Source: Anisodus tanguticus (Eukaryota > Streptophyta > Magnoliopsida > Solanales > Solanaceae). Taken from it: DNA of 64,000 nucleotides. The notes below the pieces were generated by a model. It ran no database searches, had not been told where the DNA came from, and was given only the letters and a program-made list of their open reading frames with translations. The translations under genes and the position numbers were made by a program. The DNA lies in contig CM067553.1 in NCBI GenBank assembly GCA_034509755.1, positions 47,186,110 through 47,250,109 on the forward strand, given 5' to 3'. Positions 10,944-22,326 of the stretch are shown piece after piece. Within the stretch, counting starts at the first letter, position 1, and every line of letters begins with the position of its first letter.

Positions 10944-11061
10944 TAGATTTTTGTTACCACGAGATATATTGGCAGCCGCTGTTCATTGGATTGGGCTAAA
11001 ATTTGGGATGAGTGGACTTGACGATATGAATCATTTGAAAAATAAACATATTCGTTCAGTA
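10944..11061 (+). pseudogene. rpoB: Plastid rpoB fragment in nuclear DNA
   Basis: In one frame the sequence reads FLLPRDILAAAVHWIGLKFG followed by MSGLDDMNHLKNKHIRSV, recognisable as an internal piece of the plastid RNA polymerase beta subunit (family form: LLPRDILAAADHLIG, then DDMNHLKNKRIRSV). Similarity ends abruptly at about 11061. It is a nuclear insertion of plastid DNA, about 118 bp, with several substitutions, and has no function here. The next 270 bp might also be organellar, but I could not identify a gene in it. Confidence 0.85.
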
Positions 11062-11469
11062 ATCCCCTAGTATATGAAAGAGTGAAAAAGTACTTTCGTT
11101 GAGTGAAATTCGATTTCTTTCACTTTCATTCTATTCTATAGCCAGAAAATTAAATAAATTTTTGAAATTGATACCATTTAGGTTGAAAGATGCAACAAGA
11201 AAATAGATTGATTTTTTCATAACAACTCAACGGGATACCCTTCTTTGTTTGTTTGATTCGAAGGAGAAGAGCCCGTTGAATTCTTAAGAATCATAATGAA
11301 TGGAAAAGAACTGTCAAATTAAACTTTTCATGGACATAAAAATGTGGTAGCTGTGGAACTCTTCAAAAATCATACAAACTAAAGAAAACCTCAAACTTTG
11401 AAGTTTGTATTACAGGCAATCATGTTCTGTTTAATATAAACAAAGGATTCCTCCACTACATATTGCAAA

Positions 11470-11478
11470 CTATAAAAT
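11470..11478 (+). promoter_or_regulatory. Candidate TATA box of peroxidase
   Basis: CTATAAAAT lies about 95 bp before the start codon, a fitting distance for a plant promoter with a short leader. No cis-element beyond this is supported. Confidence 0.5.
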
Positions 11479-11566
11479 GTTCCATGGTGTTCATAACTTA
11501 TCCATCACTTGATTAGAGTTATTGAAAAAAAAGCCCTTGTAGCTAGGTGCAAAAAAAAAGAAGAAG

Positions 11567-13106
11567 ATGGATTCCAAGGGCTTCAGTTGTTCTGTTATTG
11601 CACTTGTTTCTTGCTTGATTTTATCCCTTTCAGTCTCGTCGTTGGCCAAACGACCACCCTCCTGTCCACTGAAAGTAGGTTACTATTACCATACCTGTCC
11701 CAATGCTGAAGCCATTGTGAGAAATGTTGTGTACAAAGCCGTTTCTCGTAATCCAGGCATAGCTGCTGGCCTTATCAGGCTACATTTTCATGACTGCTTC
11801 GTGAGGGTATGTTGATGTATTTTTCTCTAATATGCTCGTTCTTCTCATGAAAATATCATTCTTCGTATTATTTTTTTACGCATTTCACACACATCGTGTG
11901 TGATCATCTCATTTAAAAGCTTAAACGGTTAGGTATTTGCCTCATCAAGCTACATTTTCATGATTGCTTTGTGAGGGTATGATGAGGTCTTTTTTCTCTA
12001 ATGTTCTAGTGTTTTCTTTAAAATCTCATGATTCGCCTTATTTTTTGTGCATGTTGAACCGTGTCACCATTTCATTTGAAGTCTTAAGCTATTAGAGAGA
12101 GAGAACACTTCTAATTACTAAATAATTTTATGTCTCAACACTCCCCTCACGTGTTGACCTGATTTTTTTTCATGGAACAAACATTTGTGATTACGTTTTT
12201 GCTTTTTAAGTGATGATCAAATTCAGACTCAAGACCTCAGCCAGCTCTGTTACCTTGTTAAATTGTGCGACCATCTCATTAATATTTTTACTCTTGATAA
12301 TATCATGAACTTGATACTTTTCTACATTTTATGTACTATAGGGATGTGATGCATCTGTGTTATTGGATGGACCGAACTCAGAAAAGGAAAGCATAGCAAA
12401 CAAGAACAGTTTACGAGGTTTTGAGGTGATCGATGCAGCTAAAAAACAGCTCGAGGCTGCCTGCCCAGGTACTGTATCATGTGCAGACATTCTTGCCTTT
12501 GCAGCTCGTGACAGTTCCTACAAAGTCGGGAAAATAAACTACAATGTCCAAGCAGGACGTCGTGATGGACGTGTTTCCATCAAGGACGAGGCCTTAGCCA
12601 ATCTTCCCTCTCCGTTTGTCGGTGTCAAGGAACTAATCAAGAACTTTGCAAGAAAAGGGATGTCAGTTGATGAAATGGTGACCCTATCTGGTGCACATTC
12701 TATTGGTATTGCTCATTGTGCTACTTTTGCGAACCGACTGTATCCTCAAAACAAGCAACAAAATCTTCCAATTGATCCAGAATACGAAAGGATGTTAAAG
12801 TCCATTTGTCCACCAGAAGCACTTACAAATGGAACAGGAGTAGCTAATCCTGCTAATTTTGATGTTATAACACCAAACAGATTGGACAACAGATACTACA
12901 TGGCTTTAAAGAGTAAGAAGGGACTTTTAGTTTCTGATCAAACATTGATGAGTAATCCTAAAACCGCTAAAATGGTGAATTTTAACGCGAGATATGGACG
13001 CATGTGGGGTAAGAAATTTGCAGATGCTATGGTGCATATGGGTACTTTGGATGTCCTCACGGGGAGGAAGGGTGAGATCAGAAAGAACTGCCATTGGGTG
13101 AACTAA
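11567..13106 (+). CDS. Class III secretory peroxidase (peroxidase 5-like), two exons
   Basis: Exon 1 is 11567-11806 and exon 2 is 12342-13106, joined by a GT-AG intron; the product is 334 aa. Residues 1-28 form a hydrophobic signal peptide, so the enzyme enters the secretory route, probably to the cell wall or vacuole. It uses H2O2 to oxidise phenolic substrates through a heme. Visible marks: distal site RLHFHDCF with Arg71 and His75; proximal heme ligand in LSGAHSIG (His199); the eight conserved cysteines, including YHTCP, HDC, GCD, AACPGTVSCAD, the C after GIAH, SICP and the terminal KNCHWVN. The first intron site (after HDCFVR) is the conserved one, while the two later introns common in this family are absent. 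The start was chosen because it opens the signal peptide, in context AAGAAGATGG. The gene looks intact. Confidence 0.95.
11939..12025 (+). repeat. Duplicated exon end inside peroxidase intron
   Basis: The intron holds a second copy of the end of exon 1 plus donor and following bases: GCCTCATCAAGCTACATTTT and CATGATTGCTTTGTGAGGGT match 11769-11810 with few changes, about 170 bp apart. It could encode LIKLHFHDCFVR and keeps a GTATG donor. No acceptor makes it an obvious extra exon, so it is a decoy produced by tandem duplication. Confidence 0.85.
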
Positions 13107-13116
13107 TTTTTCATTC

Positions 13117-13158
13117 GAGATCAGGAAGAACTGCCATGTTGTGAACTAATTTCTCATT
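13117..13158 (+). repeat. Duplicated end of peroxidase reading frame
   Basis: GAGATCAGGAAGAACTGCCA and the following TGTGAACTAATTTCTCATT repeat 13074-13115, which encodes the last residues and the stop codon, 43 bp further on. It lies in the 3' UTR and is not translated. Confidence 0.85.
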
Positions 13159-13345
13159 TTTCTGCCTTTGGAGTTTTGTAAAGCTCTCGAGTAGTATTTC
13201 AGCTTTCTTGTTATTGTTATTATGAGTTGTAGACATCCCATTTAAGTGAGGATGGTTTGTATTTTTTATTATGAAAAAAGGTTCCTCCCAGCGCATCAAG
13301 TCGAATAGTGCAATCTTTGTTCAGTTGTAACAGATGAATCTTCTT

Positions 13346-13351
13346 AATAAA
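13346..13351 (+). terminator. Candidate peroxidase polyadenylation signal
   Basis: AATAAA occurs 240 bp after the stop codon. Plant signals are loose, so this is only a likely position. Confidence 0.4.
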
Positions 13352-14390
13352 AGTTATTCTTGATTGAAAGTTTCTTTGTTAAAGAAAAAAATTACTATTA
13401 CTTCCTTTCGCATTTAGTATGACATTCTGCGAGAAATTCGAAGTAGGAAAGTTTGCAAACACCAAAGATTCTTCGGGGTGAAATAAATTGTATTTTCAGA
13501 TCACTTTGACGATGATCTTTTTCTTTTTTCTCCTTTTTAGGTTCTAGATTTGCTGCATTTTCATAAAATAAGGCCAGTTTTCAAGGTTGAGATAGGCTCT
13601 AAACTCAGTGCTGCAACTGAATTAACATCTGCAAAATCAGCAAAAAGAAAATGAACCAAATTTTAGACTAGCAATGAGTTTAACGCTCATTATATGAACC
13701 TTACATAACTACAGGGAAGGTGAGCATAAGAGCTGGCACTCCCTATATTACATTGAACGTATTCATGTTGTGTACTGCGTGTGGAACTTGGAATAGGTGA
13801 CTTAAAGTTAAACCTTAATAGAGGCATCAAAACTTACATGATAAAAATCGTATATTAATGAATCATTGGACTTACTTTTTGATAACAACAACATACCCAG
13901 TGAAATCGCACAACGTATGGTCTAAGAATGGACTTACTTTATGATATTTCGATAAATAGCTGATTTAGGAAACCTGAGTTATAGAATAGGAATGGAGTTT
14001 GTATCAGAAAAGACTTAATCAGATGAAGAAGTCAGACATTTTACAACTTACTCATAAAATAAGGAATTGACATTCAATACCTAGGACATGAAAAGAGAAC
14101 ATAGTGGCTACCAACAAATCAAATAAAAAACCAAACTTGTCCTTTCAAAATTGAATTTGTTTATCCGTTAAGAAATTTAATGCGTAAATTTTTGGTTCGA
14201 AATGAATGAGTATTTGCCTAAGGATTTGCATTGTGAGTCAAGTTTTCTAGAATCAAGAATATTTTGCTATTCTGCCAATAGATGTATTTACCTCAATAAC
14301 ATTTGATAAATAGTTAAAAGTTGATCAATTTCCATTCAGATAAACCACAATAAACCAACTCCGTCTCTTGGTTATCAATCATCTCATCCT
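13352..14390. other. Intergenic with SINE tail and peroxidase-flank repeat
   Basis: At 13885-13925 a minus-strand TS SINE tail reads AACAACAACATACCCAGTG. From about 13986 to 14165 the sequence resembles 10500-10770 upstream of the peroxidase (shared GAGAACATAGTGGCTACCAA and TTTGTTTATCC), in the same orientation. No genes seen. Confidence 0.6.
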
Positions 14391-14481
14391 ATGTTACTCG
14401 GACTCTCCAAAAATGCTGCCACACCTATGTATGATACTCCAGACACACACAATGGCATTTTTGTAGAGTCGAAGAAACATA
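14391..14481. mobile_element. Short MITE with TGTTRCTCGGACTCTCC ends
   Basis: The left end ATGTTACTCGGACTCTCC, then AAAAATG, is mirrored on the right by CATTTTTGTAGAGTCGAAGA followed by AACAT. Related copies lie at 22327-22444 and, partly, at 20250-20345. Confidence 0.7.
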
Positions 14482-14500
14482 GATCTAAAACACCCTATGA

Positions 14501-15644
14501 TGTCACGACCCAAACCGGAGGGCCGCGACGGGCACCCGGATCCCACCCGCCGGGTACCGTCATTCGTATATTTAACATATAATCGTAATTAGTTACGGAC
14601 TAAGCCGAAAGAAAATTATGAAAATCAGGTAACCATCTTATATATACACATACCCATACCAAGGCCGACAAGGCCATACAAGACCACTATCCACAGGACA
14701 CCAGTTTACAAGCCTCTAGGAGTAGCAACATCAAAGGTCGGGACAGGGCCCCGCCTTACCCATATATACAAGCAAAAGTACCGTACCAAAATTAGACCAA
14801 CACTCCGAACAAGGGGAGTGCTCCAAAAATCCGCTGGATCCGAAATCAACTAACGTGAACCGTCACCTTCCTTGACGTCACCTGCGGGCATGAAACGCAG
14901 CGTCCCTCGACAAAAGGGACGTCAGTACGATTGATGTACTGAGTATGTCAAGCATGAACAATAGTATAACAGGGATAAAACAACAACTGAAACAGAAACA
15001 ACCGACCAATAGTAAGTACCTCTGAGGGTCCTAATACATATGCCTAAATATCATGCACAATGCGGTATACATATACATCGGCCCCATTGGGCATCTTCCT
15101 TACCATAACAACCTCTGAGGGCATCATTTCATGTCGGCCTCTGTGGGCATAATATGTCTATATGCCATGCATAATGCGGTAAATACATATATACTGGCCA
15201 CACAAGGGCATCTTCCTCCCCACATCATATATATATATATATATTGGCCCTTAATCAGGCATCTTCCTTCATTAAGCCACACAGGCTTTATCATTATCAT
15301 ATCCCAGCTGATCAGGTTGTCTGCGTTTCCCGTTTCCCATCCCCAATATACGATCTTGGGTAAAACATGAATGCAATGCAAATGAAAATGCATGAATCAC
15401 AATAAAATATCCTGAATGACATAATTTCCTTGTACATTTGGTTAACGCCGTAAATATTAACATATTTTCCGTATGCCTTAATAAGGACTTAGGAACATAT
15501 TTAGACATGCTTTTAACATAGGAATCAATAACATGAATATTTTTAACTACTGGGAGTAGAATAAATTATGAAGCAATATCACGGTTATATTTCGTTACAT
15601 GAAACATGCCAAAAAGAAAGAAATAATTTGTCTTAACATACCTT
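14501..15644 (+). repeat. 1.1-kb dispersed repeat, copy 2
   Basis: Begins TGTCACGACCCAAACCGGAG and is colinear with 453-1576 to a common end at TTAACATACCTT. Copy 2 has only a short TA run (near 15228-15244) where copy 1 has about 34 units. No coding domain seen; possibly LTR-derived. Confidence 0.7.
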
Positions 15645-16014
15645 GATTCCACTTAATAATTAATCACGTTGTTGGGGTGGAAATTAGATATCTGCTACTA
15701 CCGTTGTTAGTCACAACTAACTAGAAAGGATCAATCTTCCTTTTTCTTGTTACGGGAACAAAAAGTGGGTATTTGGTACGTTTTTGGAATGGAAAAATAT
15801 TGGATTCATTTCGCTGCTTCCTGGAACAATTGTGACATGGAGAATTAGTTTAGTAAATTGGAAGCTCACCAAATGGGATTGCTAAGGGATTGGGGATTGC
15901 TGGACGTTCCTTAGCCTTAAAGAATTCTAAGTAAGGACAAATCTCTCAAAGTGAAGGCAAATGCTCTATCATCATCATGTCTCCCATTAAGCCGTTCTTG
16001 TAAATAAAATGCAG
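15645..16014. other. Intergenic before the PDR pseudogene
   Basis: No feature recognised. Similarity to the minus-strand PDR gene starts only at about 15995, in the intron just before exon 11, which marks the break of the duplication. Confidence 0.5.
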
Positions 16015-16916
16015 CATTTGCTGATTCTAAATCCGTTAATATGGATGATGACAAAAGTAAGAAAATTGAGCAAAGAAACCGTAATCCCAAAGAAGCAACA
16101 GAGAAGAGTTCAGCATCTACCACCGCAACGTTTGAAGGTTTGACAATCATATACATGAGATAAATACTCTTAGTACCTTTCCGTTTCTAAAGCTTTTGAC
16201 AAAAACGAATAGTCGTTGAGGTATAGATATGGCTGTAAGGAATAACTCGAGTATTGACGAAAAAGTAGCCAAACAAAGAGGAATGGTGCTTCCGTTCCAG
16301 CCATTGTCGCTTGCATTTAACCATGTCAATTACTATGTCGATATGCCAGCAGTAAGTAACATTTATTTTGGTTCTAAGTGTTGTTACTGTTATGCTTAAT
16401 TTCTTACTCATCATCTGGTTGTATGCCTGTCAGGAAATGAAAGCCCAAGGAATTGAAGAGACTCGTTTCCAATTGTTATGAGATGGTGAGTGGCGCTTTC
16501 AGACCTGGAGTCCTTACAGCCTTAGTTGGAGTAAGTGGAGCCGGGAAGACTACTTTGATGGATGTCTTAGCAGGAAGAAAAGCTAGTGGCTACACTTAAG
16601 GAAGTATCGTCATTTCTGGTTATCCGAAAAACCAATCAACTTTTGCTCGGATATCTGGTTATTGTGAACAAAATGACATTCATTCTCCACATGTTACTGT
16701 TTATGAGTCATTGATATATTCAGCTTGGTTGCGTCCCTCTCCGGATGTCAAAAAGGAAACTAGGAAGGTATTCATTCCTATCACCTTGTCCCTTTTGTTT
16801 TTATAATGTTCGTGTTCGCAAAAGTCTCATTTTGCTTCTGCATATGTTTCTAAAACTTGCAATATCCATTGAATAGATATCTATATGTTAAAGCCATGTT
16901 AATAAATCCTCCAATG

Positions 16917-17072
16917 TGAGCTTACTAGCATTGCCGGTCCCAAGCCCGGATAAAAAAAGAGGGTCACGATGGGCTGGCAGCCAGCGTAAAGCTATTCAAT
17001 TATGATGAATCATCATAATACAGAATAGACGACCCTATCTTTCTTGGGATTGAGGCGTAGTAATTGTTGTTA
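16917..17072 (+). repeat. Old repeat in PDR pseudogene intron
   Basis: Runs from GAGCTTACTAGCATTGCCGG to GGATTGAGGCGTAGTAATTG and is shared with the matching intron of the minus-strand gene (25020-25330, more complete there). Its ending resembles a SINE-like tail known from nightshade genomes. Being in both copies, it was there before the duplication. Confidence 0.6.
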
Positions 17073-17453
17073 AAGCCCTGTTAATTTTCATGGAAAAGAA
17101 GGTGAAGGACTAACTTGCCTAGTGTTTTTTGTTAAGAATTTCGTCGAGGAAGTAATGGAAGTGGTCGAGTTGAATCCACTCACGAATTCTGTAGTTGGCC
17201 TGCCAGGAGTAGATGGTCTCTCAACTGAACACAGAGAGAGACTGACCATAGCTGTAGAACTAGTAGCAAATCCATCTATTATTTTCATGGATGAACCTAC
17301 ATTAGTACTTGATGCCAGAGCTGCAGCAATTGTGATGCGAACGGTGAGAAATACAGTGGATACAGGCCGAACTGTCATGTGCACTATCCACCGGCCAAGC
17401 ATAGATATCTTTGAAGCTTTTGATGAGATAATGATCGAAATAAATGGCTTATA

Positions 17454-17662
17454 CTCCCTCGGTTCTTTTTACGTGCCACTCTTTTCTTTTAAGTCTATTC
17501 CAAAAGAATGACAGCTTTCTATATTTGAAAATAGTTTACCTTAAACTTCACATTTTACTCTTAATGACATGTGTCATGTTTAAGATAACAAGTTCCAAAA
17601 GTCTTTTTTTATTAAACTCCACGCTCAGTTAAACGCCTTCACATAAAATAGAACGGAGGGAG
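17454..17662. mobile_element. Stowaway-like MITE in pseudogene intron
   Basis: 209 bp with terminal CTCCCTCGGTTCTTTTTACG and an inverted end ATAGAACGGAGGGAG, flanked by TA on both sides. Traces of it remain in the same intron of the minus-strand gene (about 24540-24630). Confidence 0.75.
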
Positions 17663-17904
17663 TATAACTTTCAAAGATCTGCAATTTCTTGTGATGCCAC
17701 TGTTCTTCTCACGCTAACGACTATCTTTGCAGCTTTTGTTAATGAAAAAAGGAGGACAAGTCATTTATGCTGGACCTCTTGGTCATCATTCTCGTCTACT
17801 GATCGAGTATTTTTAAGTGAGTATCATCCAAAATTTTCAATTTGTCACGGCGTTACTGTATAGATAATTCAGCAACTACAAACCGCCTTTTTCCCAGTCT
17901 GTTT

Positions 17905-18399
17905 TGTTAGATACCATAACACGTGAAAAACGTAATTACTTTATTATTGTAAAAGTAATTACACCAAGACTTGAACACTATAACTTGACCACAATATACA
18001 CCAAGTTCTTTCTCTTTTATTTTTACCAACAGACACTCACACTTTAGCTTACACACACTTTAGAGTTTAGACTCACTTGGACACTTTTTGGATGCACACT
18101 TGGGACTTGCTCTCACTTTTTGAGAACTTCTTACTCACTTAATTACAACTCAAATAGACCACCCCTATTTATAGGTGGTGATGGAAGAATCTAGTTAGGA
18201 TACTTAATTACTACTCTATTCTGGAATATTCCTCACTACCTTTTTCTAGAATCACTCTTCTATTTATTTCTAGAGTTATTCTTTCTAGACTCCACTCTAG
18301 AACTTTCATCCTAAAGTTCTTCTTTCAACTCTCTATAACTACTTGAACATTCTAGATTGATTATCCATTGTCTTGGATATTAAGTTGATGACTTTAACA
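17905..18399 (+). mobile_element. Solo LTR inserted in pseudogene exon 16
   Basis: A 495-bp block starts TGTTAGATACC and ends TTTAACA, the TG...CA form of an LTR. It is flanked by TGTTT (17900-17904) and TGTTC (18400-18404), a 5-bp target duplication with one difference. Removing the block and one duplication restores an exon of exactly 134 bp, the same length as in the intact copy. Internal retroelement sequence is absent, so this is a solo LTR left by recombination. A TATA-like CTATTTATAGG sits inside near 18165. Confidence 0.9.
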
Positions 18400-20249
18400 T
18401 GTTCCGGGGGCTCCTATAGTCAAAGAGGGATATAATCCAGCTACTCGGATGTTGGATATCACCACTCCATCAGTTGAGGCTCAACTTAATGTGGATTTTG
18501 CAGATATATACACGAACTCGGATCTATATAGGTAATAAGAATATAACATAGTCTTTTTAATTTTACTCTCAGTATTGTGTTATTAACTAGCTCACGGTCG
18601 TTTACGACTCAACTTTCATAGGAGGAATCAAAAACTTATCAAACAACTAAGTGTTCCAGCACCAGGGTCCCACGATCTTCGTTTTCCTACGAAATACTCC
18701 CAACCGTTTATCAGTCAGTGCAAGGCTTGCTTTTGGAAACAACATTTGTCCTATTGGAGGCATCCACAGTATAATGCGATAAGGTTTTTCATGACAGAAA
18801 TAATAGGAGTCATATTTGGAATCATTTTCTGGGATAAAGGTAACAAAATGTAAGTCATCGTCCTGTACAAGATTACTTTTCTATAATAAATCAATCGACT
18901 AAGCCTCGATTCCAAATTAGTTGGAGCTGGCTATATGAACCTCTTGCTCGTTTAATATGATGTGCTAATCATGATAACAGGTACAAACTACAAGACTTAT
19001 TGAATCTACTTGGAGCTATGTATGCTGCTGTTATGTTCCTTGGCGGAACAAATACTTCAGCTGTCCAGTCTGTTGTGGCAGTAGAAAGAACGGTCTTTTA
19101 TCGAGAAAGAGCAGCAGGGATGTATTCTGCGCTGCCTTATGCATTTGCACAGGTAAATTAAGCACCAAACAGAACATTATGTAGAGTCAAGTGGTAGTCG
19201 AAAGAACTAAATGTTCCTTTTTGCCCTCTGCGGGTGGTCATAGAGATTATCTACGTCGCGATCCAAACTTTTATTTACAGCCTCCTCCTATGTTCAATGA
19301 TAGGTTTCCACTGGACAGCTGCTAAATTCTTCTGGTTCTATTTCTTCGTTTTCATGTGCTTCGTCTACTTCACAATGTATGGAATGATGCTTGTAGCACT
19401 CACACCGAGCTACCCGATTGCTGCCATCGTCATGTCATTCTTCCTCAGCTTTTGGAACTTGTTCTCTGGTTTTCTTATCACTAGACCGGTAAGTACAATA
19501 ACCCCTGCACTATCAAAATGAGTTTAACTTCTCTACGCTGACTATGTCAAATAATTTTTATACTATAAGGTTACTTAAAAGACACTACAAGTAACCATTC
19601 ATGAATGTAATTTTTATCATAGTCAGTGTAAATAAGTAAAATCCTACCAAATAATAAGCTGAACATTGAAACAAAACCAAACTATTTACTATAACTCAAA
19701 TTTAGACTTTTTTTTAAGTCGAATTTAGACATGAGGATGGTTATAAATCTTAAAAGTACGATATAAAAGCATACATTCTAGCTCAAAACAACAACAACAA
19801 CAACTACTACTACTACTACTACTACCACGCCTCAATCCTAAACAACCATTTAGGCTCAGCTCATGTCATCATCACATCAAAAGAAGCAGAACATATAACT
19901 GAATCTAAATTTGCTTTTGCAGCAAATTCCAATATGGTGGAGGTGGTATTACTGGGGTTCTCCAGTAGCATGGACAATATACGGTCTTCTAACATCTCAG
20001 GTAGGTGACAGGAAAGATAACGTTGAGGTACCAGGCGTTGGCGAAATACCATTAAAGCTGTACTTAAAAGAATATTTGGGATTTGAGTATGACTTCTTGG
20101 GAGTTGTTGCTGTTGCTTGGGCTGTTCTATTTTTCTTTGTTTTTGCCTATGGCATCAAGTTCTTGAATTTCCAAAGGAGATAAGTGAACTTGAAGACAAT
20201 ATAAAGTTTAGTGTACACATAAATGTACATAAGCTAGGCAGAGAAAATA

Positions 20250-20345
20250 GTTGGGTGCACCTGTGTCGAATCCTCCAAGAATGCACTACTTTTGAAGGAT
20301 CTGACATGCACCTGACGATATTTTTGAAGAGTTCGAGCAACATAG
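20250..20345. mobile_element. MITE remnant, pseudogene flank
   Basis: Ends in GAGTTCGAGCAACATAG, and its middle TCCTCCAAGAATGCACTAC is shared with 22327-22444 in reverse. The first 30 or so bases are gone. Confidence 0.6.
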
Positions 20346-22169
20346 ATCATCGTAGGGTTTATTTCTTTCATTATACTCAAAATAGTTCATTCTTGTGTCA
20401 TACAGATGATTTATTAATTTTGATGTATAAATTTTATCTGTAAGATACTAAGATTTTTCTCTTCAACTCTTGTGATGTTAAACAGCACACACATATGGGG
20501 TATCAAATGGGCGGGTTAACCAGCGTTCAACTCAAATTCTTTTTCATTTGTCTGTTCTTGAAAAATTTGTTTTATTACCAAATCTAACTGATATAAGTTT
20601 TCCCCTTTTATTTATCATAACTATATCAAACTTAACTAATAAAAACTTGTGTTTGTATTGTTTTGATAGGTTTCTTGATGAGTTTGATTCGAACTTTTAG
20701 ATAGTCTGACTTGAGCTATGTCCAAATTGATCCGTTAATTTGGACAAAGTCATACTTTCATGGGCTAAAATTTGGCGAGAGAAATTGGCAAATAGTTTTT
20801 TGGACCGCTAACTAAGTTTTAGCTATCGTTTTAGAGCTATTCAGTGTTTAGCTACTTTTGCATGGGGAAATAAAATTACGATAAAAATACCCTTAGTTAA
20901 AATTTGGAAAACTTCAAGAAACTTTTACTGGAGGTTGAGCATTTATATGTTTGAACTCTATGAGTCATTTCTGAAATTTGAACCCCATCAAATTTTCACA
21001 CTTAAATTGTAAAAATTTTGAACTCCAATCGTCGTTCATGGAGTTTGAGACTCCATCAAATTTTCGAACTCCAACATATTGTGATGGAGTTCAACTCGTC
21101 AAAACTTTATTTTAGCTAGAACTATTTTTATCCAAATATTATTTCTGCTTTATAATAATAATAATTTCTCAATTACAATAGACTAAATATTAATAAGCAC
21201 TTTGAAAACTGACCATCTGAACTAATTTTTACAAATTTGACATCACTACAAAGTACTTTTCATATCCTATAGCTAGGGGTGTCAAAACAATCCGAAACTG
21301 GCCGAACGGACCAAATTGAACCTAACCGAATCAACTATTAGATCTTTTTAAAGTAAAACCACTGATTTTAATGTCTATTTATAACCATACCGAAAATTAC
21401 GGTCTGTTCTGGGAGCATTTGCCTCCTCTCGACCCTGAGGGGCATCTATAAAGAAAAAGACCCTTGTAGGGGAGGCGACTAAGCCGCCCGAAGCGGTATG
21501 AACGGAAGATGCCCATCTTTTAGTTAACTATGTAGATGTTATTCTTTTGATAGGTTTTTTATTTTATAAAAGATATTGAACCGAACCGAATAAACTTATA
21601 TGTATAAAATATATTTTATATATTAAGTTCAAAAGTAAAAATAGATTTTGACATTGAGTATGCAAACAACTACAAAATATCCAAATCGACGTACCATACC
21701 ATTATTGGGCCTTGAGTAAACTTTTTTTAAGACAGTATCACTGATATGACTACGCAGAAACTTTAATAAAGTGTCAAAGAACATGTGACAACAAAATGTT
21801 CAAAGTACAAAGTTTTACTTAGAGTTTAGTGTCAAATTAACAAGTTCTTTCCAAATTAATCCCGCGGATACATATAATTCAGAAGAATATGTGAGTAAGG
21901 CATATTTGGGATCAAACGGAGGGAAAATGTGTTTTATTCCTCATAGTTGAGGGGAAAATTTGAGTCATTCCACTAACAATAAGGGTATGTCTAGGACTAA
22001 ATTCAAACGGAGGGCAAAATTATTTTATTTCCCTTAGTTGAGAGGCATTTTGGCCCTTTTCATTAACAGATCAGGGGAAATCAGAGAAAAACTCTTACAG
22101 AGGAATTTGTACAGCAAAATTAATAAATTATCTGTATGACACAATAATGTACTATTTTGAGAAACATGG

Positions 22170-22256
22170 AAGAAATAAATTGTAAGGGTAAGGAGTGCGT
22201 ACATTCTAACTTCCCCAGACCCCACTTGTGGGATTATACTGGGTATGTTGTTGTAT
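22170..22256 (+). mobile_element. TS-type SINE 3' tail
   Basis: GTAAGGAGTGCGTACATTC, then CCAGACCCCACTTGTGGGAT and GTATGTTGTTG. This is the 3' half of a TS SINE, absent from the matching flank of the pseudogene, so it arrived after the duplication. Confidence 0.75.
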
Positions 22257-22326
22257 GGAAGAAAATCTATGTTGCTTGAAATGAACTATTTTGAGTAACA
22301 TGCAAGAAATAAATTGTATGAACATC

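Larger units (their letters stand above)
16015..20183 (+). pseudogene. 5'-truncated ABCG/PDR transporter pseudogene
   Basis: Counterparts of exons 11-20 of the minus-strand PDR gene are present: 16015-16137, 16221-16351, 16434-16767, 17137-17427, 17733-17816, 17898-17904 plus 18405-18531, 18622-18849, 18981-19152, 19234-19488 and 19923-20183. Exons 1-10 (first ATP domain and first membrane domain) are missing. Lesions: TGA at 16479-16481 with a one-base gain, TAA at 16597-16599, exon 14 donor GT changed to AT (17428-17429), TAA at 17814-17816, a solo LTR in exon 16, and exon 19 acceptor AG changed to GG (19232-19233). The second Walker A (GVSGAGKTT) remains, but the SGLD of the D-loop has become LVLD. 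It cannot make a transporter. Confidence 0.95.

Noticed and set aside
12357..13106. Peroxidase starting at 12357
   Set aside because: Position 12357 is a GTG valine codon inside exon 2. The true start with a signal peptide is in exon 1 at 11567.
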